Source of the DNA: Apostichopus japonicus
Taxonomy: Eukaryota; Echinodermata; Holothuroidea; Aspidochirotida; Stichopodidae
Reading direction: 5' to 3'
Assembly: GCF_037975245.1 (NCBI RefSeq)
Contig: NC_092568.1
Coordinates: 27,524,501 to 27,588,500, forward strand
DNA length: 64,000 bases
The translations under genes and the position numbers were made by a program. Every line of letters begins with the position of its first letter. The first letter of the stretch is position 1. Below the pieces are notes generated by a model. It was not told the DNA's origin. It saw nothing but the letters and a program-made list of their open reading frames with translations, and did not search any database. Below, piece by piece: positions 8,754 to 22,830 of the stretch.

Positions 8754-9907
8754 CGGGGAGCTGTAAGTATTAGTTAATCCACCTAATATCTCAGTCCATA
8801 CAGTGGCGCGATGGCTTGGCGCACTGTACGAGCTGATGAGCGAGGCTCTCTTTTGCATCCGTGGTTCGAGTCCCCGGTGATGACGTCGTTTGCCGATCTT
8901 TTACAGCGAGTGCCTACACGGGGAGCTGTAAGTATTAGTTAATCCACCTAATATCTCAGTCCATACAGTGGCGCGATGGCTTGACGCACTGTGCGAGCTG
9001 ATGATCGAGACTCTCTTTTGCATCCGTGGTTCGAACCCCGGGTGATGACGTCTTTTGCCGATCTTTTACAGCAAGTGCCTACACGGGGAGCTGTAAGTAT
9101 TAGTTAATCCACCTAATATCTCAGTCCATACAGTGGCGCGATGGCTTGGCGCACTGTACGAGCTGATGAACGAGGCTCTCTTTTGCATCCGTGGTTCGAG
9201 TCCCCGGTGATGACGTCTTTTGCCGATCTTTTACAACGAGTGCCTACACGGGGAGCTGTAAGTATTAGTTAATCCACCTAATATCTCAGTCCATACAGTG
9301 GCGCGATGGCTTGGCGCACTGTGCGAGCTGATGATCGAGACTCTCTTTTGCATCCGTGGTTCGAACCCCGGTGATGACGTCTTTTGCCGATCTTTTACAG
9401 CGAGTGCCTACACGGGGAGCTGTAAGTATTAGTTAATCCACCTAATATCTCAGTCCATACAGTGGCGCGATGGCTTGGCGCACTGTACGAGCTGATGAGC
9501 GAGGCTCTCTTTTGCATCCGTGGTTCGAGTCCCCGGTGATGACGTCTTTTGCCGATCTTTTACAGCGAGTGCCTACACGGGGAGCTGTAAGTATTAGTTA
9601 ATCCACCTAATATCTCAGTCCATACAGTGGCGCGATGGCTTGGCGCACTGTGCGAGCTGATGATCGAGACTCTCTTTTGCATCCGTGGTTCGAACCCCGG
9701 GTGATGACGTCTTTTGCCGATCTTTTACAGCAAGTGCCTACAAGGGGAGCTGTAAGTATTAGTTAATCCACCTAATATCTCAGTCCATACAGTGGCGCGA
9801 TGGCTTGGCGCACTGTGCGAGCTGATGATCGAGACTCTCTTTTGCATCCGTGGTTCGAACCCCGGGTGATGACGTCTTTTGCCGATCTTTTACAGCTGGT
9901 GCCTACA
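8754..9907 (+). repeat. 7-monomer tandem duplication inside D1 copy 2, unit 2
   Basis: This is the second unit of the 1,154-bp direct repeat, with GTCGTTTGCC at 8,885, GATGAACGAGG near 9,166, TTTTACAACGAG near 9,230 and ACAGCTGGTG near 9,892. The D1 copy 1 region has this block only once (3,939-4,955), so the expansion came after the D1 duplication. Confidence 0.88.
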
Positions 9908-11879
9908 CGGGGAGCTGTAAGTATTAGTTAATCCACCTAATATCTCAGTCCATACAGTGGCGCGATGGCTTGGCGCACTGTACGAGCTGATGAGCGAGGC
10001 TCTCTTTTGCATCGGTGGTTCGAGTCCCCGGTGATGACGTCTTTTGCCGATCTTTTACAGCGAGTGCCTAAACGGGGAGCTGTAAGTATTAGTTAATCCA
10101 CCTAATATCTCAGTCCATACAGTGGCGCGATGGCTTGGCGCACTGTACGAGCTGATGAGCGAGGCTCTCTTTTGCATCCGTGGTTCGAGTCCCCGGTGAT
10201 GACGTCTTTTGCCGATCTTTTACAGCGAGTGCCTACACGGGGAGCTGTAAGTATTAGTTAATCCACCTAATATCTCAGTCCATACAGTGGCGCGATGGCT
10301 TGGCGCACTGTGCGAGCTGATGATCGAGACTCTCTTTTGCATCCGTGGTTCGAACCCCGGGTGATGACGTCTTTTGCCGATCTTTTACAGCAAGTGCCTA
10401 CACGGGGAGCTGTAAGTATTAGTTAATCCACCTAATATCTCAGTCCATACAGTGGCGCGATGGCTTGGCGCACTGTGCGAGCTGATGATCGAGACTCTCT
10501 TTTGCATCCGTGGTTCGAACCCCGGGTGATGACGTCTTTTGCCGATCTTTTACAGCAAGTGCCTACACGGGGAGCTGTAAGTATTAGTTAATCCACCTAA
10601 TATCTCAGTCCATACAGTGGCGCGATGGCTTGGCGCACTGTGCGAGCTGATGATCGAGACTCTCTTTTGCATCCGTGGTTCGAACCCCGGGTGATGACGT
10701 CTTTTGCCGATCTTTTACAGCAAGTGCCTACACGGGGAGCTGTAAGTATTAGTTAATCCACCTAATATCTCAGTCCATACAGTGGCGCGATGGCTTGGCG
10801 CACTGTGCGAGCTGATGATCGAGACTCTCTTTTGCATCCGTGGTTCGAACCCCGGGTGATGACGTCTTTTGCCGATCTTTTACAGCGAGTGCCTACACGG
10901 GGAGCTGTAAGTATTAGTTAATCCACCTACTATCTCAGTCCATACAGTGGCGCGATGGCTTGGCGCACTGTACGAGCTGATGAGCGAGGCTCTCTTTTGC
11001 ATCGGTGGTTCGAGTCCCCGGTGATGACGTCTTTTGCCGATCTTTTACAGCGAGTGCCTACACGGGGAGCTGTAAGTATTAGTTAATCCACCTAATATCT
11101 CAGTCCATACAGTGGCGCGATGGCTTGGCGCACTGTGCGAGCTGATGATCGAGACTCTCTTTTGCATCCGTGGTTCGAACCCCGGGTGATGACGTCTTTT
11201 GCCGATCTTTTACAGCAAGTGCCTACACGGGGAGCTGTAAGTATTAGTTAATCCACCTAACATCTCAGTCCATACAGTGGCGCGATGGCTTGGCGCACTG
11301 TACGAGCTGATGATCGAGGCTCTCTTTTGCATCGGTGGTTCGAGTCCCCGGTGATGACGTCTTTTGCCGATCTTTTACAGCGAGTGCCTACACGGGGAGC
11401 TGTAAGTATTAGTTAATCCACCTAATATCTCAGTCCATACAGTGGCGCGATGGCTTGGCGCACTGTGCGAGCTGATGATCGAGGCTCTCTTTTGCATCGG
11501 TGGTTCGAGTCCCCGGTGATGACGTCTTTTGCCGATCTTTTACAGCGAGTGCCTACACGGGGAGCTGTAAGTATTAGTTAATCCACCTAATATCTCAGTC
11601 CATACAGTGGCGCGATGGCTTGGCGCACTGTGCGAGCTGATGATCGAGACTCTCTTTTGCATCCGTGGTTCGAACCCCGGGTGATGACGTCTTTTGCCGA
11701 TCTTTTACAGCAAGTGCCTACACGGGGAGCTGTAAGTATTAGTTAATCCACCTAACATCTCAGTCCATACAGTGGCGCGATGGCTTGGCGCACTGTACGA
11801 GCTGATGATCGAGGCTCTCTTTTGCATCGGTGGTTCGAGTCCCCGGTGATGACGTCTTTTGCCGATCTTTTACAGCGAG

Positions 11880-14800
11880 TGCCTACACGGGGAGCTGTAA
11901 GTATTAGTTAATCCACCTAATATCTCAGTCCATACAGTGGCGCGATGGCTTGGCGCACTGTGCGAGCTGATGATCGAGACTCTCTTTTGCATCCGTGGTT
12001 CGAACCCCGGGTGATGACGTCTTTTGCCGATCTTTTACAGCGAGTGCCTACACGGGGAGCTGTAAGTATTAGTTAATCCACCTAATATCTCAGTCCATAC
12101 AGTGGCGCGATGGCTTGGCGCACTGTGCGAGCTGATGATCGAGACTCTCTTTTGCATCCGTGGTTCGAACCCCGGGTGATGACGTCTTTTGCCGATCTTT
12201 TACAGCAAGTGCCTACACGGGGAGCTGTAAGTATTAGTTAATCCAGCTAATATCTCAGTCCATACAGTGGCGCGATGGCTTGGCGCACTGTACGAGCTGA
12301 TGAGCGAGGCTCTCTTTTGCATCGGTGGTTCGAGTCCCCGGTGATGACGTCTTTTGCCGATCTTTTACAGCAAGTGCCTACACGGGGAGCTGTAAGTATT
12401 AGTTAATCCACCTAATATCTCAGTCCATACAGTGGCGAGATGGCTTGGCGCACTGTACGAGCTGATGAGCGAGGCTCTCTTTTGCATCGGTGGTTCGAGT
12501 CCCCGGGTGATGACGTCTTTTGCCGATCTTTTACATCGAGTGCCTACACGGGGAGCTGTAAGTATTAGTTAATCCACCTAATATCTCAGTCCATACAGTG
12601 GCGCGATGGCTTGGCGCACTGTGCGAGCTGATGATCGAGACTCTCTTTGCATCCGTGGTTCGAACCCCGGGTGATGACGTCTTTTGCCGATCTTTTACAG
12701 CAAGTGCCTACACGGGGAGCTGTAAGTATTAGTTAATCCACCTAAAATCTCAGTCCATACAGTGGCGCGATGGCTTGGCGCACTGTGCGAGCTGATGATC
12801 GAGACTCTCTTTTGCATCCGTGGTTCGAACCCCGGGTGATGACGTCTTTTGCCGATCTTTTACAGCAAGTGCCTACACGGGGAGCTGTAAGTATTAGTTA
12901 ATCCAGCTAATATCTCAGTCCATACAGTGGCGCGATGGCTTGGCGCACTGTACGAGCTGATGAGCGAGGCTCTCTTTTGCATCGGTGGTTCGAGTCCCCG
13001 GTGATGACGTCTTTTGCCGATCTTTTACAGCAAGTGCCTACACGGGGAGCTGTAAGTATTAGTTAATCCACCTAATATCTCAGTCCATACAGTGGCGCGA
13101 TGGCTTGGCGCACTGTGCGAGCTGATGATCGAGACTCTCTTTTGCATCCGTGGTTCGAACCCCGGGTGATGACGTCTTTTGCCGATCTTTTACAGCAAGT
13201 GCCTACACGGGGAGCTGTAAGTATTAGTTAATCCACCTAATATCTCAGTCCATACAGTGGCGCGATGGCTTGGCGCACTGTACGAGCTGATGAGCGAGGC
13301 TCTCTTTTGCATCCGTGGTTCGAGTCCCCGGTGATGACGTCTTTTGCCGATCTTTTACATCGAGTGCCTACACGGGGAGCTGTAAGTATTAGTTAATCCA
13401 CCTAATATCTCAGTCCATACAGTGGCGCGATGGCTTGGCGCACTGTGCGAGCTGATGATCGAGACTCTCTTTTGCATCCGTGGTTCGAACCCCGGGTGAT
13501 GACGTCTTTTGCCGATCTTTTACAGCGAGTGCCTACACGGGGAGCTGTAAGTATTAGTTAATCCACCTAATATCTCAGTCCATACAGTGGCGCGATGGCT
13601 TGGCGCACTGTGCGAGCTGATGATCGAGACTCTCTTTTGCATCCGTGGTTCGAACCCCGGGTGATGACGTCTTTTGCCGATCTTTTACAGCGAGTGCCTA
13701 CACGGGGAGCTGTAAGTATTAGTTAATCCACCTAATATCTCAGTCCATACAGTGGCGCGATGGCTTGGCGCACTGTGCGAGCTGATGATCGAGACTCTCT
13801 TTTGCATCGGTGGTTCGAACCCCGGGTGATGACGTCTTTTGCCGATCTTTTACAGCGAGTGCCTACACGGGGAGCTGTAAGTATTAGTTAATCCACCTAA
13901 TATCTCAGTCCATACAGTGGCGCGATGGCTTGGCGCACTGTACGAGCTGATGAGCGAGGCTCTCTTTTGCATCGGTGGTTCGAGTTCCCGGTGATGACGT
14001 CTTTTGCCGATCTTTTACAGCGAGTGCCTACACGGGGAGCTGTAAGTATAAGTTAATCCACCTAATATCTCAGTCCATACAGTGGCGCGATGGCTTGGCG
14101 CACTGTGCGAGCTGATGATCGAGACTCTCTTTTGCATCCGTGGTTCGAACCCCGGGTGATGACGTCTTTTGCCGATCTTTTACAGCGAGTGCCTACACGG
14201 GGAGCTGTAAGTATTAGTTAATCCACCTAATATCTCAGTCCATACAGTGGCGCGATGGCTTGGCGCACTGTACGAGCTGATGATCGAGACTCTCTTTTGC
14301 ATCCGTGGTTCGAACCCCGGGTGATGACGTCTTTTGCCGATCTTTTACAGCGAGTGCCTACACGGGGAGCTGTAAGTATTAGTTAATCCACCTAATATCT
14401 CAGTCCATACAGTGGCGCGATGGCTTGGCGCACTGTGGGAGCTGATGATCGAGACACTCTTTTGCATCGGTGGTTCGAACCCCGGGTGATGACGTCTTTT
14501 GCCGATCTTTTACAGCAAGTGCCTACACGGGGAGCTGTAAGTATTAGTTAATCCACCTAATATCTCAGTCCATACAGTGGCGCGATGGCTTGGCGCACTG
14601 TACGAGCTGATGATCGAGACTCTCTTTTGCATCCGTGGTTCGAACCCCGGGTGATGACGTCTTTTGCCGATCTTTTACAGCCTACACGAGGAGCTGTAAG
14701 TATTAGTTAATCCACCTAATCACTCAGTCCATACAGTGGCGCGATGGCTTGGCGCACTGTGCGAGCTGATGATCGAGACTCTCTTTTGCATCCGTGGTTC

Positions 14801-17550
14801 GAACCCCGGGTAATGACGTCTTTTGCCGATCTTTTACAGCGAGTGCCTACACGGGGAGCTGTAAGTATTAGTTAATCCACCTAATATCTCAGTCCATACA
14901 GTGGCGCGATGGCTTGGCGCACTGTGCGAGCTGATGATCGAGACTCTCTTTTGCATCCGTGGTTCGAACCCCGGGTGATGACGTCTTTTGCCGATCTTTT
15001 ACAGCAAGTGCCTACACGGGGAGCTGTAAGTATTAGTTAATCCACCTAATATCTCAGTCCATACAGTGGCGCGATGGCTTGGCGCACTGTGCGAGCTGAT
15101 GATCGAGACTCTCTTTTGCATCCTTGGTTCGAACCCCGGGTGATGACGTCTTTTGCCGATCTTTTACAGCAAGTGCCTACACGGGGAGCTGTAAGTATTA
15201 GTTAATCCACCTAATATCTCAGTCCATACAGTGGCGCGATTGCTTGGCGCACTGTGCGAGCTGATGATCGAGACTCTCTTTTGCATCGGTGGTTCGAACC
15301 CCGGGTGATGACGTCTTTTGCCGATCTTTTACAGCGAGTGCCTACACGGGGAGCTGTAAGTATTAGTTAATCCACCTAATATCTCAGTCCATACAGTGGC
15401 GCGATGGCTTGGCGCACTGTGCGAGCTGATGATCGAGACTCTCTTTTGCATCCGTGGTTCGAACCCCGGGTAATGACGTCTTTTGCCGATCTTTTACAGC
15501 GAGTGCCTACACGGGGAGCTGTAAGTATTAGTTAATCCACCTAATATCTCAGTCCATACAGTGGCGCGATGGCTTGGCGCACTGTGCGAGCTGATGATCG
15601 AGACTCTCTTTTGCATCCGTAGTTCGAACCCCGGGTGATGACGTCTTTTGCCGATCTTTTACAGCAAGTGCCTACACGGGGAGCTGTAAGTATTAGTTAA
15701 TCCACCTAATATCTCAGTCCATACAGTGGCGCGATGGCTTGGCGCACTGTGCGAGCTGATGATCGAGACTCTCTTTTGCATCCGTGGTTCGAACCCCGGG
15801 TGATGACGTCTTTTGCCGATCTTTTACAGCAAGTGCCTACACGGGGAGCTGTAAGTATTAGTTAATCCAGCTAATATCTCAGTCCATACAGTGGCACGAT
15901 GGCTTGGCGCACTGTGCGAGCTGATGATCGAGACTCTCTTTTGCATCCGTGGTTCGAACCCCGGGTGATGACGTCTTTTGCCGATCTTTTACAGCAAGTG
16001 CCTACACGGGGAGCTGTAAGTATTAGTTAATCCACCTAATATCTCAGTCCATACAGTGGCGCGATGGCTTGGCGCACTGTGCGAGCTGATGATCGAGACT
16101 CTCTTTTGCATCGGTGGTTCGAACCCCGGGTGATGACGTCTTTTGCCGATCTTTTACAGCGAGTGCCTACACGGGGAGCTGTAAGTATTAGTTAATCCAC
16201 CTAATATCTCAGTCCATACAGTGGCGCGATGGCTTGGCGCACTGTGCGAGCTGATGATCGAGACTCTCTTTTGCATCGGTGGTTCGAACCCCGGGTGATG
16301 ACGTGTTTTGCCGATCTTTTACAGCGAGTGCCTACACGGGGAGCTGTAAGTATTAGTTAATCCACCTAATATCTCAGTCCATACAGTGGCGCGATGGCTT
16401 GGCGCACTGTACGAGCTGATGAGCGAGGCTCTCTTTTGCATCGGTGGTTCGAGTCCCCGGTGATGACGTCTTTTGCCGATCTTTTACAGCGAGTGCCTAC
16501 ACGGGGAGCTGTAAGTATTAGTTAATCCACCTAATATCTCAGTCCATACAGTGGCGCGATGGCTTGGCGCACTGTACGAGCTGATGAGCGAGGCTCTCTT
16601 TTGCATCGGTGGTTCGAGTCCCCGGTGATGACGTCTTTTGCCGATCTTTTACAGCGAGTGCCTACACGGGGAGCTGTAAGTATTAGTTAATCCACCTAAT
16701 ATCTCAGTCCATACAGTGGCGCGATGGCTTGGCGCACTGTACGAGCTGATGAGCGAGGCTCTCTTTTGCATCGGTGGTTCTGGTCCCCGGTGATGACGTC
16801 TTTTGCCGATCTTTTACAGCGAGTGCCTACACGGGGAGCTGTAAGTATTAGTTAATCCACCTAATATCTCAGTCCATACAGTGGCGCGATGGCTTGGCGC
16901 ACTGTACGAGCTGATGAGCGAGGCTCTCTTTTGCATCGGTGGTTCGAGTCCCCGGTGATGACGTCTTTTGCCGATCTTTTACAGCGAGTGCCTACACGGG
17001 GAGCTGTAAGTATTAGTTAATCCACCTAATATCTCAGTCCATACAATGGCGCGATGGCTTGGCGCACTGTGCGAGCTGATGATCGAGACTCTCTTTTGCA
17101 TCCGTGGTTCGAACCCCGGGTGATGACGTCTTTTGCCGATCTTTTACAGCGAGTGCCTACACGGGGAGCTGTAAGTATTAGTTAATCCACCTAATATCTC
17201 AGTCCATACAGTGGCGCGATGGCTTGGCGCACTGTGCGAGCTGATGATCGAGACTCTCTTTTGCATCCGTGGTTCGAACCCCGGGTGATGACGTCTTTTG
17301 CCGATCTTTTACAGCGAGTGCCTACACGGGGAGCTGTAAGTATTAGTTAATCCACCTAATATCTCAGTCCATACAGTGGCGCGATGGCTTGGCGCACTGT
17401 GCGAGCTGATGATCGAGACTCTCTTTTGCATCCGTGGTTCGAACCCCGGGTGATGACGTCTTTTGCCGATCTTTTACAGCAAGTGCCTACACGGGGAGCT
17501 GTAAGTATTAGTTAATCCACCTAATATCTCAGTCCATACAGTGGCGCGAT
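11880..17550 (+). repeat. Segmental duplication D2, copy 1
   Basis: Ordered private marks: ATCCAGCTAA at 12,241, CTCTCTTTGC (lost T) at 12,641, CCTAAAATCT at 12,741, GAGTTCCCGG at about 13,983, AGTATAAGTT at about 14,046, CACTCAG at 14,721, TCCTTGGTTC at about 15,121, GATTGCTTGG at about 15,238, GACGTGTTTTG at about 16,301, TTCTGGTCC at about 16,778 and ATACAATGGC at 17,041. The same series follows at +5,604, changing to +5,280 after a 2-monomer difference near 14.4-14.7 kb. Confidence 0.87.
14420..14700 (+). repeat. Irregular monomers at a 2-monomer indel with a 6-bp deletion
   Basis: Copy 1 of D2 has GTGGGAGCTG and GAGACACTC near 14,436-14,455, and then ACAG joined directly to CCTACACGAGG at 14,687-14,700, missing the 6 bp between ACAG and CCTAC. 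Copy 2 goes from the equivalent point straight to the CACTCAG monomer. The offset changes here from 5,604 to 5,280, close to two monomers. Confidence 0.7.
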
Positions 17551-20500
17551 GGCTTGGCGCACTGTGCGAGCTGATGATCGAGACTCTCTTTTGCATCCGT
17601 GGTTCGAACCCCGGGTGATGACGTCTTTTGCCGATCTTTTACAGCGAGTGCCTACACGGGGAGCTGTAAGTATTAGTTAATCCACCTAATATCTCAGTCC
17701 ATACAGTGGCGCGATGGCTTGGCGCACTGTGCGAGCTGATGATCGAGACTCTCTTTTGCATCCGTGGTTCGAACCCCGGGTGATGACGTCTTTTGCCGAT
17801 CTTTTACAGCAAGTGCCTACACGGGGAGCTGTAAGTATTAGTTAATCCAGCTAATATCTCAGTCCATACAGTGGCGCGATGGCTTGGCGCACTGTACGAG
17901 CTGATGAGCGAGGCTCTCTTTTGCATCGGTGGTTCGAGTCCCCGGTGATGACGTCTTTTGCCGATCTTTTACAGCAAGTGCCTACACGGGGAGCTGTAAG
18001 TATTAGTTAATCCACCTAATATCTCAGTCCATACAGTGGCGCGATGGCTTGGCGCACTGTACGAGCTGATGAGCGAGGCTCTCTTTTGCATCGGTGGTTC
18101 GAGTCCCCGGGTGATGACGTCTTTTGCCGATCTTTTACATCGAGTGCCTACACGGGGAGCTGTAAGTATTAGTTAATCCACCTAATATCTCAGTCCATAC
18201 AGTGGCGCGATGGCTTGGCGCACTGTGCGAGCTGATGATCGAGACTCTCTTTGCATCCGTGGTTCGAACCCCGGGTGATGACGTCTTTTGCCGATCTTTT
18301 ACAGCAAGTGCCTACACGGGGAGCTGTAAGTATTAGTTAATCCACCTAAAATCTCAGTCCATACAGTGGCGCGATGGCTTGGCGCACTGTGCGAGCTGAT
18401 GATCGAGACTCTCTTTTGCATCCGTGGTTCGAACCCCGGGTGATGACGTCTTTTGCCGATCTTTTACAGCAAGTGCCTACACGGGGAGCTGTAAGTATTA
18501 GTTAATCCAGCTAATATCTCAGTCCATACAGTGGCGCGATGGCTTGGCGCACTGTACGAGCTGATGAGCGAGGCTCTCTTTTGCATCGGTGGTTCGAGTC
18601 CCCGGTGATGACGTCTTTTGCCGATCTTTTACAGCAAGTGCCTACACGGGGAGCTGTAAGTATTAGTTAATCCACCTAATATCTCAGTCCATACAGTGGC
18701 GCGATGGCTTGGCGCACTGTGCGAGCTGATGATCGAGACTCTCTTTTGCATCCGTGGTTCGAACCCCGGGTGATGACGTCTTTTGCCGATCTTTTACAGC
18801 AAGTGCCTACACGGGGAGCTGTAAGTATTAGTTAATCCACCTAATATCTCAGTCCATACAGTGGCGCGATGGCTTGGCGCACTGTACGAGCTGATGAGCG
18901 AGGCTCTCTTTTGCATCCGTGGTTCGAGTCCCCGGTGATGACGTCTTTTGCCGATCTTTTACATCGAGTGCCTACACGGGGAGCTGTAAGTATTAGTTAA
19001 TCCACCTAATATCTCAGTCCATACAGTGGCGCGATGGCTTGGCGCACTGTGCGAGCTGATGATCGAGACTCTCTTTTGCATCCGTGGTTCGAACCCCGGG
19101 TGATGACGTCTTTTGCCGATCTTTTACAGCGAGTGCCTACACGGGGAGCTGTAAGTATTAGTTAATCCACCTAATATCTCAGTCCATACAGTGGCGCGAT
19201 GGCTTGGCGCACTGTGCGAGCTGATGATCGAGACTCTCTTTTGCATCCGTGGTTCGAACCCCGGGTGATGACGTCTTTTGCCGATCTTTTACAGCGAGTG
19301 CCTACACGGGGAGCTGTAAGTATTAGTTAATCCACCTAATATCTCAGTCCATACAGTGGCGCGATGGCTTGGCGCACTGTGCGAGCTGATGATCGAGACT
19401 CTCTTTTGCATCGGTGGTTCGAACCCCGGGTGATGACGTCTTTTGCCGATCTTTTACAGCGAGTGCCTACACGGGGAGCTGTAAGTATTAGTTAATCCAC
19501 CTAATATCTCAGTCCATACAGTGGCGCGATGGCTTGGCGCACTGTACGAGCTGATGAGCGAGGCTCTCTTTTGCATCGGTGGTTCGAGTTCCCGGTGATG
19601 ACGTCTTTTGCCGATCTTTTACAGCGAGTGCCTACACGGGGAGCTGTAAGTATAAGTTAATCCACCTAATATCTCAGTCCATACAGTGGCGCGATGGCTT
19701 GGCGCACTGTGCGAGCTGATGATCGAGACTCTCTTTTGCATCCGTGGTTCGAACCCCGGGTGATGACGTCTTTTGCCGATCTTTTACAGCGAGTGCCTAC
19801 ACGGGGAGCTGTAAGTATTAGTTAATCCACCTAATATCTCAGTCCATACAGTGGCGCGATGGCTTGGCGCACTGTACGAGCTGATGATCGAGACTCTCTT
19901 TTGCATCCGTGGTTCGAACCCCGGGTGATGACGTCTTTTGCCGATCTTTTACAGCGAGTGCCTACACGGGGAGCTGTAAGTATTAGTTAATCCACCTAAT
20001 CACTCAGTCCATACAGTGGCGCGATGGCTTGGCGCACTGTGCGAGCTGATGATCGAGACTCTCTTTTGCATCCGTGGTTCGAACCCCGGGTAATGACGTC
20101 TTTTGCCGATCTTTTACAGCGAGTGCCTACACGGGGAGCTGTAAGTATTAGTTAATCCACCTAATATCTCAGTCCATACAGTGGCGCGATGGCTTGGCGC
20201 ACTGTGCGAGCTGATGATCGAGACTCTCTTTTGCATCCGTGGTTCGAACCCCGGGTGATGACGTCTTTTGCCGATCTTTTACAGCAAGTGCCTACACGGG
20301 GAGCTGTAAGTATTAGTTAATCCACCTAATATCTCAGTCCATACAGTGGCGCGATGGCTTGGCGCACTGTGCGAGCTGATGATCGAGACTCTCTTTTGCA
20401 TCCTTGGTTCGAACCCCGGGTGATGACGTCTTTTGCCGATCTTTTACAGCAAGTGCCTACACGGGGAGCTGTAAGTATTAGTTAATCCACCTAATATCTC

Positions 20501-22830
20501 AGTCCATACAGTGGCGCGATTGCTTGGCGCACTGTGCGAGCTGATGATCGAGACTCTCTTTTGCATCGGTGGTTCGAACCCCGGGTGATGACGTCTTTTG
20601 CCGATCTTTTACAGCGAGTGCCTACACGGGGAGCTGTAAGTATTAGTTAATCCACCTAATATCTCAGTCCATACAGTGGCGCGATGGCTTGGCGCACTGT
20701 GCGAGCTGATGATCGAGACTCTCTTTTGCATCCGTGGTTCGAACCCCGGGTAATGACGTCTTTTGCCGATCTTTTACAGCGAGTGCCTACACGGGGAGCT
20801 GTAAGTATTAGTTAATCCACCTAATATCTCAGTCCATACAGTGGCGCGATGGCTTGGCGCACTGTGCGAGCTGATGATCGAGACTCTCTTTTGCATCCGT
20901 GGTTCGAACCCCGGGTGATGACGTCTTTTGCCGATCTTTTACAGCAAGTGCCTACACGGGGAGCTGTAAGTATTAGTTAATCCACCTAATATCTCAGTCC
21001 ATACAGTGGCGCGATGGCTTGGCGCACTGTGCGAGCTGATGATCGAGACTCTCTTTTGCATCCGTGGTTCGAACCCCGGGTGATGACGTCTTTTGCCGAT
21101 CTTTTACAGCAAGTGCCTACACGGGGAGCTGTAAGTATTAGTTAATCCAGCTAATATCTCAGTCCATACAGTGGCACGATGGCTTGGCGCACTGTGCGAG
21201 CTGATGATCGAGACTCTCTTTTGCATCCGTGGTTCGAACCCCGGGTGATGACGTCTTTTGCCGATCTTTTACAGCAAGTGCCTACACGGGGAGCTGTAAG
21301 TATTAGTTAATCCACCTAATATCTCAGTCCATACAGTGGCGCGATGGCTTGGCGCACTGTGCGAGCTGATGATCGAGACTCTCTTTTGCATCGGTGGTTC
21401 GAACCCCGGGTGATGACGTCTTTTGCCGATCTTTTACAGCGAGTGCCTACACGGGGAGCTGTAAGTATTAGTTAATCCACCTAATATCTCAGTCCATACA
21501 GTGGCGCGATGGCTTGGCGCACTGTGCGAGCTGATGATCGAGACTCTCTTTTGCATCGGTGGTTCGAACCCCGGGTGATGACGTGTTTTGCCGATCTTTT
21601 ACAGCGAGTGCCTACACGGGGAGCTGTAAGTATTAGTTAATCCACCTAATATCTCAGTCCATACAGTGGCGCGATGGCTTGGCGCACTGTACGAGCTGAT
21701 GAGCGAGGCTCTCTTTTGCATCGGTGGTTCGAGTCCCCGGTGATGACGTCTTTTGCCGATCTTTTACAGCGAGTGCCTACACGGGGAGCTGTAAGTATTA
21801 GTTAATCCACCTAATATCTCAGTCCATACAGTGGCGCGATGGCTTGGCGCACTGTACGAGCTGATGAGCGAGGCTCTCTTTTGCATCGGTGGTTCGAGTC
21901 CCCGGTGATGACGTCTTTTGCCGATCTTTTACAGCGAGTGCCTACACGGGGAGCTGTAAGTATTAGTTAATCCACCTAATATCTCAGTCCATACAGTGGC
22001 GCGATGGCTTGGCGCACTGTACGAGCTGATGAGCGAGGCTCTCTTTTGCATCGGTGGTTCTGGTCCCCGGTGATGACGTCTTTTGCCGATCTTTTACAGC
22101 GAGTGCCTACACGGGGAGCTGTAAGTATTAGTTAATCCACCTAATATCTCAGTCCATACAGTGGCGCGATGGCTTGGCGCACTGTACGAGCTGATGAGCG
22201 AGGCTCTCTTTTGCATCGGTGGTTCGAGTCCCCGGTGATGACGTCTTTTGCCGATCTTTTACAGCGAGTGCCTACACGGGGAGCTGTAAGTATTAGTTAA
22301 TCCACCTAATATCTCAGTCCATACAATGGCGCGATGGCTTGGCGCACTGTGCGAGCTGATGATCGAGACTCTCTTTTGCATCCGTGGTTCGAACCCCGGG
22401 TGATGACGTCTTTTGCCGATCTTTTACAGCGAGTGCCTACACGGGGAGCTGTAAGTATTAGTTAATCCACCTAATATCTCAGTCCATACAGTGGCGCGAT
22501 GGCTTGGCGCACTGTGCGAGCTGATGATCGAGACTCTCTTTTGCATCCGTGGTTCGAACCCCGGGTGATGACGTCTTTTGCCGATCTTTTACAGCGAGTG
22601 CCTACACGGGGAGCTGTAAGTATTAGTTAATCCACCTAATATCTCAGTCCATACAGTGGCGCGATGGCTTGGCGCACTGTGCGAGCTGATGATCGAGACT
22701 CTCTTTTGCATCCGTGGTTCGAACCCCGGGTGATGACGTCTTTTGCCGATCTTTTACAGCAAGTGCCTACACGGGGAGCTGTAAGTATTAGTTAATCCAC
22801 CTAATATCTCAGTCCATACAGTGGCGCGAT
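17484..22830 (+). repeat. Segmental duplication D2, copy 2
   Basis: Marks in the same order as copy 1: ATCCAGCTAA at 17,845, CTCTCTTTGC at 18,245, CCTAAAATCT at 18,345, AGTATAAGTT near 19,650, CACTCAG at 20,001, TCCTTGG near 20,401, GACGTGTTTTG near 21,581 and ATACAATGGC at 22,321. The copy lacks two monomers present in copy 1. It also lacks copy 1 private changes at 12,436 (GCGAGATGG) and 15,620 (CCGTAGTTCG), which therefore arose after the duplication. Confidence 0.87.

Larger units (their letters stand above)
7372..12200 (+). repeat. Segmental duplication D1, copy 2 (with internal expansion)
   Basis: It carries the same ordered marks as copy 1: TTCTGGTCCCC at 7,384, CTACACAGGG at about 7,433, GTCGTTTG at 7,731, ACAGCTGGTG at about 8,738 and again 9,892, CTAAACGGGG at 10,068 and CTACTATCTC at 10,927. 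The junction monomer near 7,310-7,475 has a type A left part and a type B right part, as expected from an exchange inside a monomer. Confidence 0.88.
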
